64,000 nucleotides of DNA from Ursus arctos (Eukaryota > Chordata > Mammalia > Carnivora > Ursidae). The position numbers and the translations under genes are program-made. Position 1 is the first letter of the stretch. Each line of letters starts with the position of its first letter. The stretch is taken from the NCBI RefSeq assembly GCF_023065955.2, contig NW_026622808.1, positions 47,814,475-47,878,474 on the forward strand, read 5' to 3'. The notes under the pieces were generated by a model that was not told the origin of the DNA, searched no databases, and saw nothing but the letters and a program-made list of their open reading frames with translations. This document shows positions 45,719-58,509 of the stretch, piece by piece.

Positions 45719-45744
45719 ATCTTTTCTCATTAAAAACTTCCACT

Positions 45745-45955
45745 GTTGTAACTTGACCTCTGACTAGTGAGTTCCACAGAATTAAAAGTTGGTGAAAAAC
45801 ATGAAATACCTTCTGTCTTAGTGGCATGGAATAAGATTTTAATCTATCAAATATTTGGCCTCTGGTACAAAATGAGCCAGTTAATATCCCCTTACATAAT
45901 GCTCTTTAAATTCTAAAGCAAGCTTGCTTATATCAGTAATTCCTTTGTTTGCTTT
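45745..45955. other. 3' flank of KBTBD8, no recognised element
   Basis: Short A+T-rich spacer between the poly(A) site and the first L2-like sequence. Confidence 0.5.
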
Positions 45956-45959
45956 GCTT

Positions 45960-46680
45960 TGGCCTAAACTTTTCTTATTCCACTCCTCTCTCACACTTCC
46001 CATCCAATCCGTGAGAAAATCCTGTCCCCTCTTTCTTCCAAATACACCTAGACTCTGACCACGTACCACTGTGCACCCCCATCACCGGAGTCTAAACTAG
46101 CCTACCTTGGCTGCCTTCTTCACCCCTGACTGGTTGTAATCTATTCCTTTCACCACACAGTAGCCAGAGCGATCCTGTTAAAACACCAGTCAGATGCCAT
46201 CCCTCTTCTCAAACCGGAGCAGAAGGAGATGGCTTCCCATCTCCTCTGGTATGAGAGCCAGACTCCTTCCTTACAAGATCTACACGTCACAACCCCACCT
46301 CTTGGACCTCACCTACCATTCCATCAGCTCACTCAATTCCAGCCCCATGGACTACCGTTCCTAAAGCATGCCAAGTCCTTCCAACATCACTGCCTTTGTC
46401 TTTGCTGTGTCTTTTGCCAAGGAAGCCCCAACAACTCACTTACTTTACTCGAGCCTCTATTAAAATTCCAGACAGGACTTCCCTGATCACCTTATGAAAC
46501 AGAACACTCCCCTTCCAACTCCACTCTTAAACACACCACCCGTCTCTCCTGCTTTATTTTTCACCTATCGTCCCCTAATGAAATGTAAGCTCCATGAAGG
46601 CAAGGGATTGGTTCTATTCACTATGTATCTCGGATCTCTAGCACATACTAGGCAGTCAATAAATGTTTGTGAAAAGAAAC
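45960..46680 (+). repeat. L2-like LINE fragment, long
   Basis: CT-rich text with cagtagccagagcgatcctg, ttaaaacaccagtcagatgc, aatgtaagctccatgaaggc and actaggcagtcaataaatgt follows the L2-type 3' region to its characteristic end. All frames are broken. Confidence 0.75.
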
Positions 46681-46699
46681 GAATTTTCCATTAAATCTT

Positions 46700-46860
46700 A
46701 GAAAACCCTGAGAGGTGGTAGGACCTGTAGGATCAACTCTATTTTATCAGATAGGAAACAAAGACGAAGTCAATTGCTGAAGGTCATCTAACTCAAGGGG
46801 CTCATCTGGGATCAGAACAAAGATTTCCACTTTCACCCTAGTCTAGTTCCTACACGTTCC
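46700..46860 (-). repeat. MIR-like fragment
   Basis: tattttatcagataggaaac and the following caattgctgaaggtcatcta resemble the antisense MIR core. Confidence 0.4.
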
Positions 46861-46864
46861 ATTA

Positions 46865-47838
46865 GTTCCAAACAAAACGGGAAAAAGTGTAGATGCTTCT
46901 TTAGGGCAACACGATTATCCCCCAACACTATTACTTAAAAAATCTACTGGAATTTTTACTGTGATTGATTCTGTGAGGAAATACATGAGATAGGAAAATA
47001 CCTTCCCTTTGTCACCCCACCTGAATGCCCCATCTTTATATCCTTCTGCTAGTATACTCCACTCACGGTGGAGAAAAACAAGAAGAAAAGGCTTGGGAAA
47101 TACTGATTTAGAGTACTGTTATTTTGGTTCTTAAGATGACTTGCCATTTTAAAATCTTGGTTGTATGCCTGTATTTTTTTTATTGAAAAATTATTTGCAA
47201 ATACAAAAATTAAAAGTGGTCTAGTATCTCTAACTTCAGAGCAATGCTGTAAATAACATCTGCTTAGTCTTTTTGAAGTGAAACGTGGCATTTTATATAA
47301 TGGATTTAAGTGGGGAGAAAAGTAGATTTTCCCTTCATTTTATGCTTCTAAGATATACTGAAACTTCTTGACTTGGAACTTTGGTAGACAGAGCTCAAGT
47401 GGTTTTCAATAGTAAATATGAAGAGGTGGCATTAACTACCACCAGTTCTAGTAAGTATCAAGTATTAATTCTTGTTCTCCACACTTCATTTTGACTACCT
47501 GTATCTCTCTGGTAGAAGATCCCAGACCTAGAAAGTTGGGTACTTGGCTCATGGGTCTGCTGGTTTTCCTTTCTCTTTTGGTAACCGGCTTTAGCCCAGA
47601 CACTGTGTGAATACATAAGGAAGCGACTCTACACATTTGGACAGGTGAACCAATATGGCTGCCATTTCAGAGAAAGGGAAGAGTACAGCCACAAGGTAAA
47701 CATTTAGAGATTTAAATTGCTATGCCATACGGGCAAAATTTTAATCCATGAAAGGGTGAAGTGTATTATGACTGCTGAGTGGGGCATAGTCCAGTATGAC
47801 TAGGTAACCATGACACAATATTTATTTCCACTTCTTTT
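46865..47838. other. Intergenic, no recognised element
   Basis: Nothing beyond short chance ORFs. Confidence 0.5.
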
Positions 47839-47852
47839 CAATCATGTATTTT

Positions 47853-48047
47853 TTTTTTTAAGATTTTATTTACTTTTGAGAGAGAGAGTGGGGGAGGGCG
47901 GGGGGAGAGGAGCAGAGGGAGAGGAATAAGTAGACTCTATGCTGAGTGTGGAGCCTGATGCAGGGCTTGATCCCATGACCCTGAGGTCATGACCTGAGCC
48001 AAAACCAAGAGTCAGACCCTCAACCGACTGAGCCACCCAGGCGTCCC
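47853..48047 (-). mobile_element. Carnivore SINE with target-site duplication
   Basis: Antisense element ending gagccacccaggcgtccc at its right edge. aatcatgtatttt at 47840-47852 and 48050-48062 is a perfect 13-bp duplication. Confidence 0.96.
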
Positions 48048-48064
48048 ATAATCATGTATTTTAA

Positions 48065-48760
48065 AACATTAATATGGGACAAAATATGCAATAAACTTCT
48101 CACTAGCCACCCACCTTTATTATTCAAACTCTCACGCTCAAGAACCCTGCTTTCAGGTTTTGGGGATCATTGAGATGACAATCCATGGTCCCCCCTACTT
48201 TTCCCACTATCCATCAGCTCCTACTGGGGGCCTTTCCTGAACTTAGCCAAGGTCAGTTCCATGGTTCATTCGGAATAATGTTATTTTACTTTTCCTCAGT
48301 CACCTTGCCTCTCTTTACTACTGCCATACTTGCCTGACAAAACCCCAACCCTGAATGATCCCGGCTGTGAGCCTTCTCTGTGCCTGGTCCTGAGTGGCAG
48401 AGATATCCCATGGTCATGCGGATGTACCTGTGGTGTACCTCCCATGGGTTCTCAACATGGTGTGGCAATTGTTGCCTTTTCTTAAACTGCTGTTTTGTTT
48501 TTTTTTTAATCCCTCTTAGCTCTTTAATTTTGTTCATGATATTTTGAGAAGACAGGAGTCATTATATAGGCACTCCCCCATCTCCCCGCCATCTACCTGA
48601 ATTTTCTCTGCTCTTCCTCTTAACAAAGGAGGAAGGGTACTGTTTCTACCTGTGGTTGCTTGTGCTCCAGCTCCCATGCTCTCTCCCCTCAAGGCCTTGG
48701 TTCCCTTATCATTCCCTCTCCTGAATCACCCAACATTCCCTCTTGCTTGGCTCATTTTAC
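48065..48760. other. Intergenic, no recognised element
   Basis: CT-rich in part; no gene seen. Confidence 0.45.
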
Positions 48761-48764
48761 TAAT

Positions 48765-48905
48765 ACAAAATTAAATTCCACATATGAGTGAAATCATATG
48801 GTATTGGTCTTTCTCTGACTGACTTATTTCACTTAGCATAATACTCTCTAGTTCCATTCACGTCATTGCAAATACCAAGATTTCATTCTTTTTGATGGCT
48901 GAGAA

Positions 48906-48950
<45 letters not shown>

Positions 48951-49295
48951 CCACCTCTTCTTTATCCATTCATTAGTCAATAGACATTTGGGCTCTTTCC
49001 ATAGTTTCACTGTTGTTGATAATGCTGCTATAAACATTGGGGTGCAGATATCCCTCTGAATCTGTATTTTTGTATCCTTTGAGTAAATACCTGGTAGTGC
49101 AATTGCTGGGTCATAGGATAGTTTTATTTTTAACATTTCTTTGCATTCCTGCCAACACCTGTTGTATCTTGTGTTGTTAATTTTAGCAATTCTGACAGTT
49201 GTGAGGTGGTATCTCACAGTGGTTTTGATTTGTGTTTCCCTGATGATGAGTGATGTTGAGCATCTTTTCATGTGTCTGTTAGCCATCTGGATTGG
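48765..49295 (-). mobile_element. L1 ORF2 3' fragment, antisense
   Basis: cacatatgagtgaaatcata, tttgatggctgagaaatgtg, gtaaatacctggtagtgcaa and ctgatgatgagtgatgttga are antisense L1 ORF2 landmarks; the minus strand still encodes [21 protein letters not shown] (TG)n tract interrupts it. It is a truncated remnant. Confidence 0.9.
48907..48944 (+). repeat. (TG)n microsatellite inside the L1
   Basis: About 38 bases of uninterrupted TG, followed by TATATA. Confidence 0.97.
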
Positions 49296-49394
49296 GGCAC
49301 TTTGTTTTGAAAATTCTCCTCTTACTGGTCTCTTAATTATCCTGCTTTACTGTTTCCTTCTCTCCCTGGGTTCTCTTTTCTCTTCTTGTCTCTT

Positions 49395-49830
49395 CTCTTC
49401 TGACCTCATGTATTTCTATGGTATAAAATGCCATTTGCATACTGATGACTTCCAAATTTGTATTTTCAAACCATACTTCTATTCTTGGCTCCAGACTCAT
49501 ATCCAACTGCCTACTAGATAGCTCCTTTTGGGTTGGTAGAGACATCTCAAACGTAACATCTTTGAATTCTCCATTTCCATCATTCCCTGCATCTACTCAA
49601 GCCATCAAACAGGTCCTGAAAGCTCTAGCCACAAAATGCAATTTATGTGTCTCCACTCCTCTCCATTTTCACTACTTCCACCTATATTGAAGCCAGTCTT
49701 CCACTGCCAGGACTATAGCAACAGCACCACAACAATTCCTACTCCAACTTATATCCACATTCTCAGTAATACATCTCCAGCACAAGAGCCACAGTGATCC
49801 TAACAAATGGTATTATGTTTCTGCCAAGTG
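49395..49830 (+). repeat. L2-like LINE fragment
   Basis: tactgatgacttccaaattt, ctccagactcatatccaact and gccactgcc-type text with agagccacagtgatcctaac follow the same L2-like family as 45960-46680. Confidence 0.6.
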
Positions 49831-49834
49831 TAGA

Positions 49835-50375
49835 ACACAGCAATTGCTTTCTATCAGGTGCTACATAAATGGCCCCTTGGTTACTTCTCCAACCTTGCCC
49901 AGTATCATTTTCCGCCCTTGCTACCCATTCTATAGATATACTGGCTGTGGCAGACCTTGTGGGTGCTCCTCCCATATACTCTTGGCACTCACTCTTCCTA
50001 TGCATATTGATCTTTATGGCTTCCAATTGCAACTACTTGCAATTCTTCCTGGCTTCTGGATCTTGCTTGGTCCACTGTAAGGAAGGCTGGAAGTGCCAGA
50101 GAGTTAACACCCCTGAGGACTAAACTTCGGTTAGTTCCTGATGGGACTCAATTGATCAAATCCTAGCTTCCTTCTACAGGTGGGATAAGTGAGGCATGTT
50201 CTGTACTGTCTCATAGTGTTTCCCAGTGTAAATGAATCCTAGTAGCCCATAATAGTAACCTGCTTGATAACCACACCTCCCCTGGTTCACTTTCCTACTC
50301 TTCTCCTAATGCCTCTTGGGACATCCCAACTCCCCTCAATGAACTACTGGCACTCAAATCCCTGTACACTCAAAT
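49835..50375. other. Possible continuation of L2-like sequence, otherwise unassigned
   Basis: CT-rich text with weak L2 similarity; a non-repeat-looking insert at about 50050-50260 separates it from the L2 end below. Confidence 0.35.
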
Positions 50376-50379
50376 CCTT

Positions 50380-50755
50380 GGTCAGGATTGGTTTCTGCAA
50401 AAGCCCAACCTCAGACACTGGCCACTTTTTCAATTTCTCAAGGCTCCTACCTACATTATGAACTATGTTCACACTGTTTCCTGTACTTGGAAATGTCTTC
50501 TCTTCACCTGTTCTTTGCATGACCATTTCATTCTCATATTTCAGGTCTCAAAAAAATCTTCCCTGATAATATTAACTAAAATAAATGGTTGGTCATGCTT
50601 GCTCACACCAGCCAAAGTGGTTTCCTTCCCTTAACTTCTTGTTTCTGTGTCCTCACTAAACAGTAAGTTCCATGAGGGCTGGGACCAGGTCTCTTTGTTA
50701 TGCAATGGGTCCCCAGTACCTGGAAAAGTGTCTAGTACACAACAGGCTTTTTAAA
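50380..50755 (+). repeat. L2-like 3' end
   Basis: tttcaggtctcaaaaaaatc, cagtaagttccatgagggct, ccagtacctggaaaagtgtc and a ttaaataaatac terminus match the L2 3' end. Confidence 0.7.
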
Positions 50756-50759
50756 TAAA

Positions 50760-51870
50760 TACACTTTTAATTTCAAAATAGTTTTAATTTACAGAAAACC
50801 TGCAAAGACAGTGCAATGAGTTCCCCTATTCCTCACACTCAGTTTCCCCTATCATTCACACCTTCTATTAATGAGCCAATGTTGATTCATTATTATTAAC
50901 TAAATACTATAATTTCAGAAATCTTTAGTTTTTATGTAATGTTCTCTTTATGTTTCAGGATCCCATCCAGCATGCATTTAGTTGTCATCCTCCATGGGAT
51001 CCTCTTGGCTGTGACAGTTTCTCAGACCTTCCTTGTTTTTGATGACTTTGACAATTTTGATGAGTGCTTACTGGTCAGATGTTTTGTAGAATGTCCCTCA
51101 ATTGGCATTTGTCTGATGTTTTTCTTATTTTTAGACTGGAGTTATGTATTTTGGGGAGGAATTTTCCACAGAGGAAAATTACCATTCTATCACATTATCT
51201 CAAGTGTATGTACTCTCAGTATGACTTAGCACTGTTCATGTTAACCTTGATCACCTGGCCGGGATAGTGTTTGTCGGTTTCTCCACTGTGAAGTTAACCT
51301 CCCCCCCCCCCATTCCACGCTGTACCCTTTGGGAGGAAGTGACTATGTGTAGCCCACACTTAAGGAGTGAAGAGTTACTCTCCATTACCTGGAGGTGGGG
51401 CGTCTACATAAATTATTTGGGATTCTTCTGCATAGATTTGTCTCTTCTCCCTAATCTATTTATTTATCCAATCACTTCTATCAGTATGAACTCCTGAATA
51501 TTTATTTAATACTTTGGATTATAATCCACTACCACTTTACTTTCCCTTGGTAGCTCAAACTGTTACAGCTTTGGCCACTGGGAGCTCCTCAGTTGGTGCT
51601 TGTGCACCTCTGACATACTCCCATCAGTGTGAATGGTTTTGGTTTGTTTGTTTTTTTTAAAAATTGGGTGGGGGCAGTTTTCATTTCTGACCCTTCAAGA
51701 TGCTCCAGGCTCACCTTGTATATTTCCTTCCCCAGCCCTAGAATCAGCCATTTTCCCAAGGAGCTCTAGTTGTTTTTATTGGAGACCTGGGCATTAAGTG
51801 TGTTTACTGGTACTGGGATGTCATTGTTTCTAGACCCTTGCAGCTGACTAGATAAGGAAATTAGGATGTT
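50760..51870 (-). mobile_element. Ancient L1 3' UTR-type repeat, copy 1
   Basis: tttacagaaaacctgcaaag, tttctcagaccttccttgtt, tactggtcagatgttttgta, gatcacctggccgggatagt and aagtgactatgtgtagccca match an ancient L1 3' region; a second copy lies at 62545-63175. A poly-C run at 51299-51312 occurs inside. Confidence 0.75.
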
Positions 51871-52044
51871 TTGTACTTTACCCTGACCAGCCGCCATCCA
51901 CCATCCATTTACTTAATTGTTCCATTCTAGTATACACATATAGTGCTGTCAGAATTGTTAACCCGCACTCCTGGGGGAAGTCACTTTATCAATTAGAGTA
52001 CAGTGCTTATGTACAATCCCTTTGCCTTTAAACTTACAGACTCT

Positions 52045-52560
52045 GCTCATTTCCTGAGTTATTCAGGTCAGTACCTGTTTCTTCCATTTACTTTAGTGAG
52101 GTTGCTTTATACATTTTTAATAATTTATAATATTTTTCTTCTTTAGCCTGTGAAATGGTGGATTAGATTCACTGATTTTCAAATGTTGAACTAGCCTTAT
52201 ATACCTGGAATGAATCCCACTTGATTACGATGCATTTTTTTATACATTGTTGGATTTGATTTGCTTATATTTTGTTGAGAATTTTTGAGCCTATGCTAAT
52301 GAGAATATCAGTCAGTAGTTTTCCTTTCTTGCAATGTCTTAATCTGGGGTTTGAGATTAGGGTAATGCTGGTGTCTTAGTAAGAATTAGGAAGTTTTTCC
52401 TTTTATTCCATTTTCTGGAAGAGATCATGGAAATTTTGTATAATTTCTACCTTAAATGTGTTGTAGGATTTACAGGTAAAACCATCTGGACTTGATACTT
52501 AATTTTTATAAAAGTTATTAATTAACTCAATTTCTTTAATAGCTATAGAGCTCTTACCTA
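52045..52560 (-). mobile_element. Ancient L1 ORF2 fragment, antisense
   Basis: ccttatatacctggaatgaa, ttttgttgagaatttttgag, gggtaatgctggtgtcttag and aaaccatctggacttgatac are decayed antisense reverse-transcriptase-region landmarks. It is probably part of the same L1 as 50760-51870. Confidence 0.75.
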
Positions 52561-52564
52561 TTAG

Positions 52565-54285
52565 AGTTATTTTAAACTCCCAATCAGACAATTCCAAAAT
52601 CTCTGACATATCTAAGTTTTGTTCTGATGCATGATTTTTCTCTTCAGAACCTTTTTTTTTTTTTTGCATTTTATCATGTCATAATTATTCACTGAAAGTC
52701 AGACGTGATGAATCAGGTAATAAGAACAAAGATAAATAGAACTTTAGTGTGAGGATTTATGTTCATATGGCTAGGAGTTGGGCTTTTTTAAACGATTGCT
52801 GTACTTATGATGTTAGAGGCATCAAATTGCTCTAGCACCGTTGTTTCTCTCCCCTCTTACTTTTGGTCTTCTCTAAGTACTTCGACTCAGAGAGAGTCTG
52901 TGTCTTGCAGCTCTTTCAGCTATAATGAATCCATTCTATTATACAGAAGCTTGTTGGTGTGGTTGTATGGTACGGGAGAAAGAGAATAGTATAAAGTCTT
53001 CCAATTAAATCTCAGTCTTTGAGTAGGCTTGTGTCATAGTGCTGTGACCTCCACAGGAGTTTCTCTGGTGGCATAGCTTTTTACTTCCCCTTGCACCATC
53101 CACCCTTCCCCACTGTAGCATTCCCCATCTGTTTCCTTAAAGCCCTGACCCCTACTGACTGTGTAGATTCCTTTTTCCCTTAGGTGAGACAGGAATGCCA
53201 ACTCTTTCTCCAGCTTTTAGCAAGCTCTGTCAAAGTATTTTTCCCTCGAGAGGCCTTCGCTATGGAAAAGGCTCTGGGTATCTTTCACAATTACTACTCC
53301 TCCCCACTAGGTCATCTTTCTCAGATCTTTGCCATGAGACTTTGGTGGGGTGATTATAGGTAGGGGACCATCTGAGGTGACAGTCCTCAGGACTTCTTCA
53401 TTCTCATGCTAGTCCATGCTCAGCCTTTGGTAATTCATCAGAATTACCATTTAAGTGTTCTTAACAATTTATGGCTCTTGGGACTTTTGGGCCAGGTAAG
53501 CAAATGTTGACTGCAACTGTCTGGATTCAGCTGTACTCCAGATTTCAGGATGACTGTTTACCCGGCAAACAATTTCTCTGGTGGGTCCAAGAAAAGTCAC
53601 TGATTCTCTGTTTGAACAGCTTTATCTTGTAAGGTTGTAAGCGACAACTTCTAAGCTCGGCACATTCTAGTGCTGCGTGTGGAAGTGCCTATAATAAGCT
53701 TCTAATATATATCCGTTGACTGAATGAGTTATTCTTTACTTCCTACATAAATATTTTATGCCCTTTTTTATATGTATGATATATTTCACAATAAAAAGTA
53801 AGCAAAAGTCTTACTTTGTAAAACATGTTCATACACTTAATCATATTTAGGTATCTTTTGTTTGTAATTTACGTGATCATGGAATTATTTAACATGTAGT
53901 TCAGTGAATGGTGACTCTCAAGTACCTAATAACCCTGTCTTCTAGGACCAAATTAAAATTACGTGATATAATTTAATTAAAATCATCCTATTTTGAGATT
54001 TTTTTTATCGTACTATGAAAACTAATTGAACATTACAATGTAATCATTTTAAATTATCCTTATCATGTATATACAGAACATTTTCTATTGATTGTTTTGT
54101 TAGAAATAAATGGGATTTAATAGATCCTTTTCTTCCTTTCTTTCCTTTTCCAGAAATATATGCACAACTGTATGATTTGGTGGGAAAAAAACTACACATA
54201 AATATTAACAAGTAGAAAATGTTAATATATTTCCTAAGTATTATTTGTTGGTCTGAAGAACAGGAATTATAGTGTTTTTGGTGAA
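52565..54285. other. Intergenic; possibly more ancient L1 up to about 53690, otherwise unrecognised
   Basis: actttagtgtgaggatttat and ggctaggagttgggcttttt look like an old repeat often next to ancient L1, but I cannot confirm. From 53700 on nothing is seen. Confidence 0.35.
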
Positions 54286-54289
54286 TATG

Positions 54290-54465
54290 GGGAGATTTCT
54301 TAACCTCTCAGAATTTCAGTTTTCTTGTATATGAACTAGGGTTAATAATATAATCCACCTTATAGAGCTTCTGTGAGGATCGGATAAGCATGACAGACTC
54401 TTACCACAGTGCCTGGCACACAATGAACACTTTATCAACGTTCACTGTTGTTAGTATTATTAATA
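54290..54465 (+). repeat. MIR fragment
   Basis: ttcttaacctctcagaattt, tgtgaggatcggataagcat and cacagtgcctggcacacaat match MIR order. Confidence 0.85.
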
Positions 54466-54469
54466 ACTA

Positions 54470-57400
54470 TAGTCTCTTAGATATACTTAAAACATAGCCT
54501 TAGTAGAACAAGATTTTCCTAACAGCTAATAGGACATATATGCTAAAGAGAAAGGAAGCCATTTGCACTCTTGTTAATGACATTGTGCCCATAATCCCCA
54601 TGTGAAAGCAATTGTCACAGTTTTCTGGTCACACAGTTCTCACTTTCCTTTCTGCACTGTGCATTTCTGAAGGACTGAACTTAAATAATATTCAAAGCAA
54701 GAAAAAATAAGGGTTTTTTGTTGTTGTTGTTGTTTGTTTTTAAGACTGGTCCTTTGGGTTTATCTTGTCCTCTGTTGTCACTTAGTGATAAGGATCTAAT
54801 AGAGTTCAGGTCACATAGTTCAGTGTTTGAAACCTGTGATTCCAAAGATCCTTTAAGGATAAAGAGGTAAGGTCAAAACACCTCAAACCAACACTTAGAT
54901 TAGGATGTTTGATACCTACCCATCCATAAGTCAGGCAGCCAAAGTGAAGTTTTAAAAATCATACACTCGGAGAAACTTGTACAACACAGGACAGAATTTC
55001 CTTGTAATCAGGAAACATCTGGGATGGTGAGAAATCCCTGGATGCTCTCTGACAATTGGTCTAAGCTCAGGAGTTAGGTCAAAGTGGGCAATGGAAATCA
55101 GGATTCTGGCATCTACAGTGCTGGCTGTAGTTGAGTTTGAGTGAACTGGTACATTAGCTCAAGCCGACAATGAAGAATGAGAAGGAAAAGTAGTTAAGAA
55201 CAAAATCTGAGAAATGCAGTTGGAGGGGCAAAAGAAAGGGGACCCATGAAGGAGTAGTTCTGCAGGAGAGAATATCAAGAACGAGATCCAGAGAGTGTAA
55301 GGGAAATGCAGGCTGAAAAGAGCTCCTGGATCTGGCAGTTTAAAGCTTGAAAATGACAGACCAGATTCAGCAGGGTGCTGGGGACAGAAATCACACTGCT
55401 GTGCATTGAGATGCAGGCTGGAGGTATGAGTGCCTGTGAGTGGGCAAGGGCGTGGGCACTTCGCCCAGGAAGCCTGGAGGCAGGAAGATTCTGAGATGGG
55501 CAGGTCCTGGAGCCACCAAGTTTAAAAAAAAAAAAAAAAAAAAAAATCAGAACACTCAGTACCTTTCCAATAAAAATAGGATATGAGAAATACCTGTGCA
55601 AAAAGTCATAACCTATCCTGTTTCTAGACTGTGCCCGGTTGAGAGTTCTGCAGTACCCCCCCCCCTTCTCCCTAAAGTAATGCAAACTACGGAGATAAGG
55701 GACATGCAGAAACCTACAGGTAGGGTCTGGAATGATGGAAAAACAAATCCCTAGAAACAGAAGCAGAGTGAAAGACAACAAAGGGAAAATGACACACTTT
55801 TTGTGGCCTCTCACATGTATGCAAGAGCATGATGTGAAATGGGAAGTTTTTGCAACTTCTTGCTAGTTTGCCCCACGGGTCGGATGAAATTCAACTGAGA
55901 GCCAAATCTGGTTCCCGCTCCTGACCAAAACATCTGGTTTGTGATAAGTACTCGAAGATCCTGTGTTTTCTAAAGTATGCAGTGGGTGTGGTGATGGCAG
56001 GAGTCACTGGACGCAGAATGGATGAGCTAATCAGAGTATGTCATAACCGTGAAGGTGGGGAGGACCTGCGTCCTTTCATGGAGTAGTGTCGCAGCAGAGA
56101 GGTTAGGGAGATGGTGCCCACCACCTAGACCCGGCCCCCAGTCCTGCCCGGAGTCCTGGATTTCATTCATGGTTTCTAGATCTCAACACCAGGTTGTACA
56201 GCACGTGCCCGGGGCTTTAGTCCTGGGACAACTGTAGTCCATAGTTTATAAAGCCTGACTACATAGCTGGGGGTAGGAAAAGAGGAAGGCAATTTGGCAT
56301 GTGGTTTTATACTTTGACGGTCATACGTAAATGTGATATATGGCAAAATAGGTACATCTGTATATGTATATCTTTCTCGAAAGTTTCTAAGAGATATGAT
56401 TTTAAAACCTACATTTAAAACCTACATTTCACTGTTTCAAAAATAAAGTACTACCCACATTTTATTGGGTACTGAGCTGTACAAGTTTGATTTGTCGTTC
56501 AGCATGACGAACTCTATATTTTAAGCCTGCGTACCCTATTTGTCATACTTGTATATGACAACAGCCTCCCACGTGGAAAATATTTTAACGTTTATGAACC
56601 ACCAGCTATCATCTTATTCCTGCACGATACTTTCTATTTTTCAAAATGCTTTTATAGGTTATCTTTTTGGATCCCACTCCCGGTACTGCAGCCCTCTGTC
56701 ACTGCCTCTGTTTTTACTGTTGAAGAAACAAACAAACTGAAAGGGAATTGTTAGAGTTGTGGGATCCAGTGTAGCTGTATGTGAAAGTCGGACGCGTCAA
56801 GCTCTTCCCAGTCCCCAGGGAAGGGGGACCCAGGAAGGTGGCCCCAATGGTTATATGCACAACCAGAATGTTGGAGGTGTTAGGACCACAGACAGTTGGA
56901 AAGGAAGCCGGCGTGGGATGTGAAGAGGGTGAGCTCACTTTTGGATGAGCCGCGGTGCAAGAGACCGTGGGATATAACTATGTATAGATCGCTGTGCAGA
57001 CAAGGAGCCAGGATGGGCGTGGAGGCAGGAAACGGAATGAAGGTGAGAGGTCAAGCGAAGATGTGGATTTGGCAGCTGTCCAAACCCTGATCAGCTCGGG
57101 CTCCTGCACGGAGCCTGGATTGTGAGAGGGGCGCAGGGGGAAAAGCCAAGCCTCAGAGGCCCCACGTGAGGCACGGGAAAGGGAAGAGAGGCTTTCTAAG
57201 GAGCCAAGAACAGAGAGGTCCCGAGAAACCCAGGAACGCAGCCGTGAGAAAGGAAAGGGGCCGCATGCTGGAATGAGAGCCGGGTGTTCAGCTTGACAAA
57301 CACTTCTGAAATGAAACCCAACAAACACTCTTGTTCGTGAGCTCCTCGTTAGGTGTTAGGTTTTAAAGGCGGACTCTGGAAACTTGTTTATTCATATGGA

Positions 57401-57475
57401 ATAACCAGACAACTTAATGAATCTGAGCCCCTCACTCCCTAACCAGTATGGCTCAAAGGAATTTGTCTCTGTTTT
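54470..57475. other. Intergenic, no recognised gene; long poly-A at 55520-55546
   Basis: The poly-A run of about 27 bases could be the tail of a retroposed sequence lying to its left (54950-55519), but I found no target duplication and do not recognise that sequence. 56040-57260 is somewhat CpG-richer (e.g. gtcggacgcgtcaag) without a clear island. A (TTG)n tract lies near 54718-54736. Confidence 0.4.
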
Positions 57476-57479
57476 TTAA

Positions 57480-57645
57480 TGACTGCCTGACTGTCCCTTA
57501 ACCCCGTGCCTTCCCTTGGCACTCCTGTCCTCCCCTATCCCTGGCTGGATCTGAAGCTCCTGAGGGCTGTACTGTGTGTATTTAATCTCGATTGTACACT
57601 GAGCACAGAGCCAGGAGCCTACAGCTGGGAATCCCTCACCTACGT
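57480..57645 (+). repeat. L2-like 3' fragment
   Basis: ggatctgaagctcctgaggg and gtacactgagcacagagcca resemble the L2 3' end. Confidence 0.5.
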
Positions 57646-57649
57646 GATG

Positions 57650-58310
57650 AATGCTGGTGACCGTCCCTCTTCTCCCCACCACTGGTTTATTTCTCCTCTC
57701 TGGGACTTTCTGACTCCACATTTCCCCATTGTTTGGAAAGATACATTTTTCAGGCTTAGGGGTGATTGGCAAACATTTTTATATGGGGTTTGGCATTGAA
57801 ACATCCGGAAGAGTTGTGAAATCAATTTTCTGCGGATAAAGATGGACAGATGGAAATATCTGGTGCCTTTTCTTACACATGTGCAATATACATAATGAGA
57901 TCATTGCTTGTTGTGCTACACTTGAACTCTGTTTTACCAGATTTTAGGAAGAGTATTGTCTTTTGTTTTGGAGCATGAGAGCTCGGGTGGAAATACTGCC
58001 TCCTGACTGAAAAGAGAGCTGGGTGTGGAATATTTATCGGTGTCGAGTTTTCATATGCTTTTCCCAAATGCTTACCAAATCTCTTTGGAGAATTTAGATT
58101 TCCTTTCTGTTCAAACTGTGGACAATCGCACCAAGTTCATCTATTTTATCCCGTTGTATGTGGTAAAGGAGGGTGAGGAAAAAATGAAATTAACAAAGAT
58201 GGAAAAGAAGAAGGGAACTACTATTTTTAAAATCACATGTAGGAGCCCATCTTGGAAACTAAAGGATCTGTGAGCATCATGAAGCAGACTACAAAACTTT
58301 AACACCATAA
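57650..58310. other. Intergenic, no recognised element
   Basis: No gene or named repeat is seen. Confidence 0.5.
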
Positions 58311-58316
58311 CTTAGA

Positions 58317-58506
58317 GGGCGCCTGGGTGGCTCAGTCAGTTAAGTGTCTGCCTTCTGCTCAGGTCATGATCCCAGGGTCCTGGGATTGAGTCCCGCATTG
58401 GGCTCCCTGCTTAGCAGGGAGTCTGCTTCTCCCTCTCCCTCTGCCTCTCCCCCTGCTTGTGCTCTCTCTTTCTCTCAAATATATAAATAAAATCTTTAAA
58501 AAAATT
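58317..58506 (+). mobile_element. Carnivore SINE
   Basis: gggcgcctgggtggctcagt head, full body and a taaataaaatctttaaaaaa end; near-consensus. Confidence 0.96.
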
Positions 58507-58509
58507 TGT

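Larger units (their letters stand above)
42887..45735 (+). other. KBTBD8 3' UTR (inferred)
   Basis: From the TAA to the canonical poly(A) signal at 45713. No competing gene or full interspersed repeat is evident in this 2.85 kb, which is A+T rich, as expected of a long vertebrate 3' UTR. The end is inferred from the signal, not observed. Confidence 0.75.

Noticed and set aside
48858..49286. 142-codon minus-strand ORF
   Set aside because: Also an L1 ORF2 tail, with a (TH)n stretch from the TG microsatellite.
54950..55546. Possible processed pseudogene ending in poly-A
   Set aside because: No recognisable coding sequence in any frame and no target-site duplication found by eye.
55275..55814. 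179-codon minus-strand ORF with a phenylalanine run
   Set aside because: The Phe run is the reverse of the 55520-55546 poly-A; the rest resembles no family and there is no splice or codon support.
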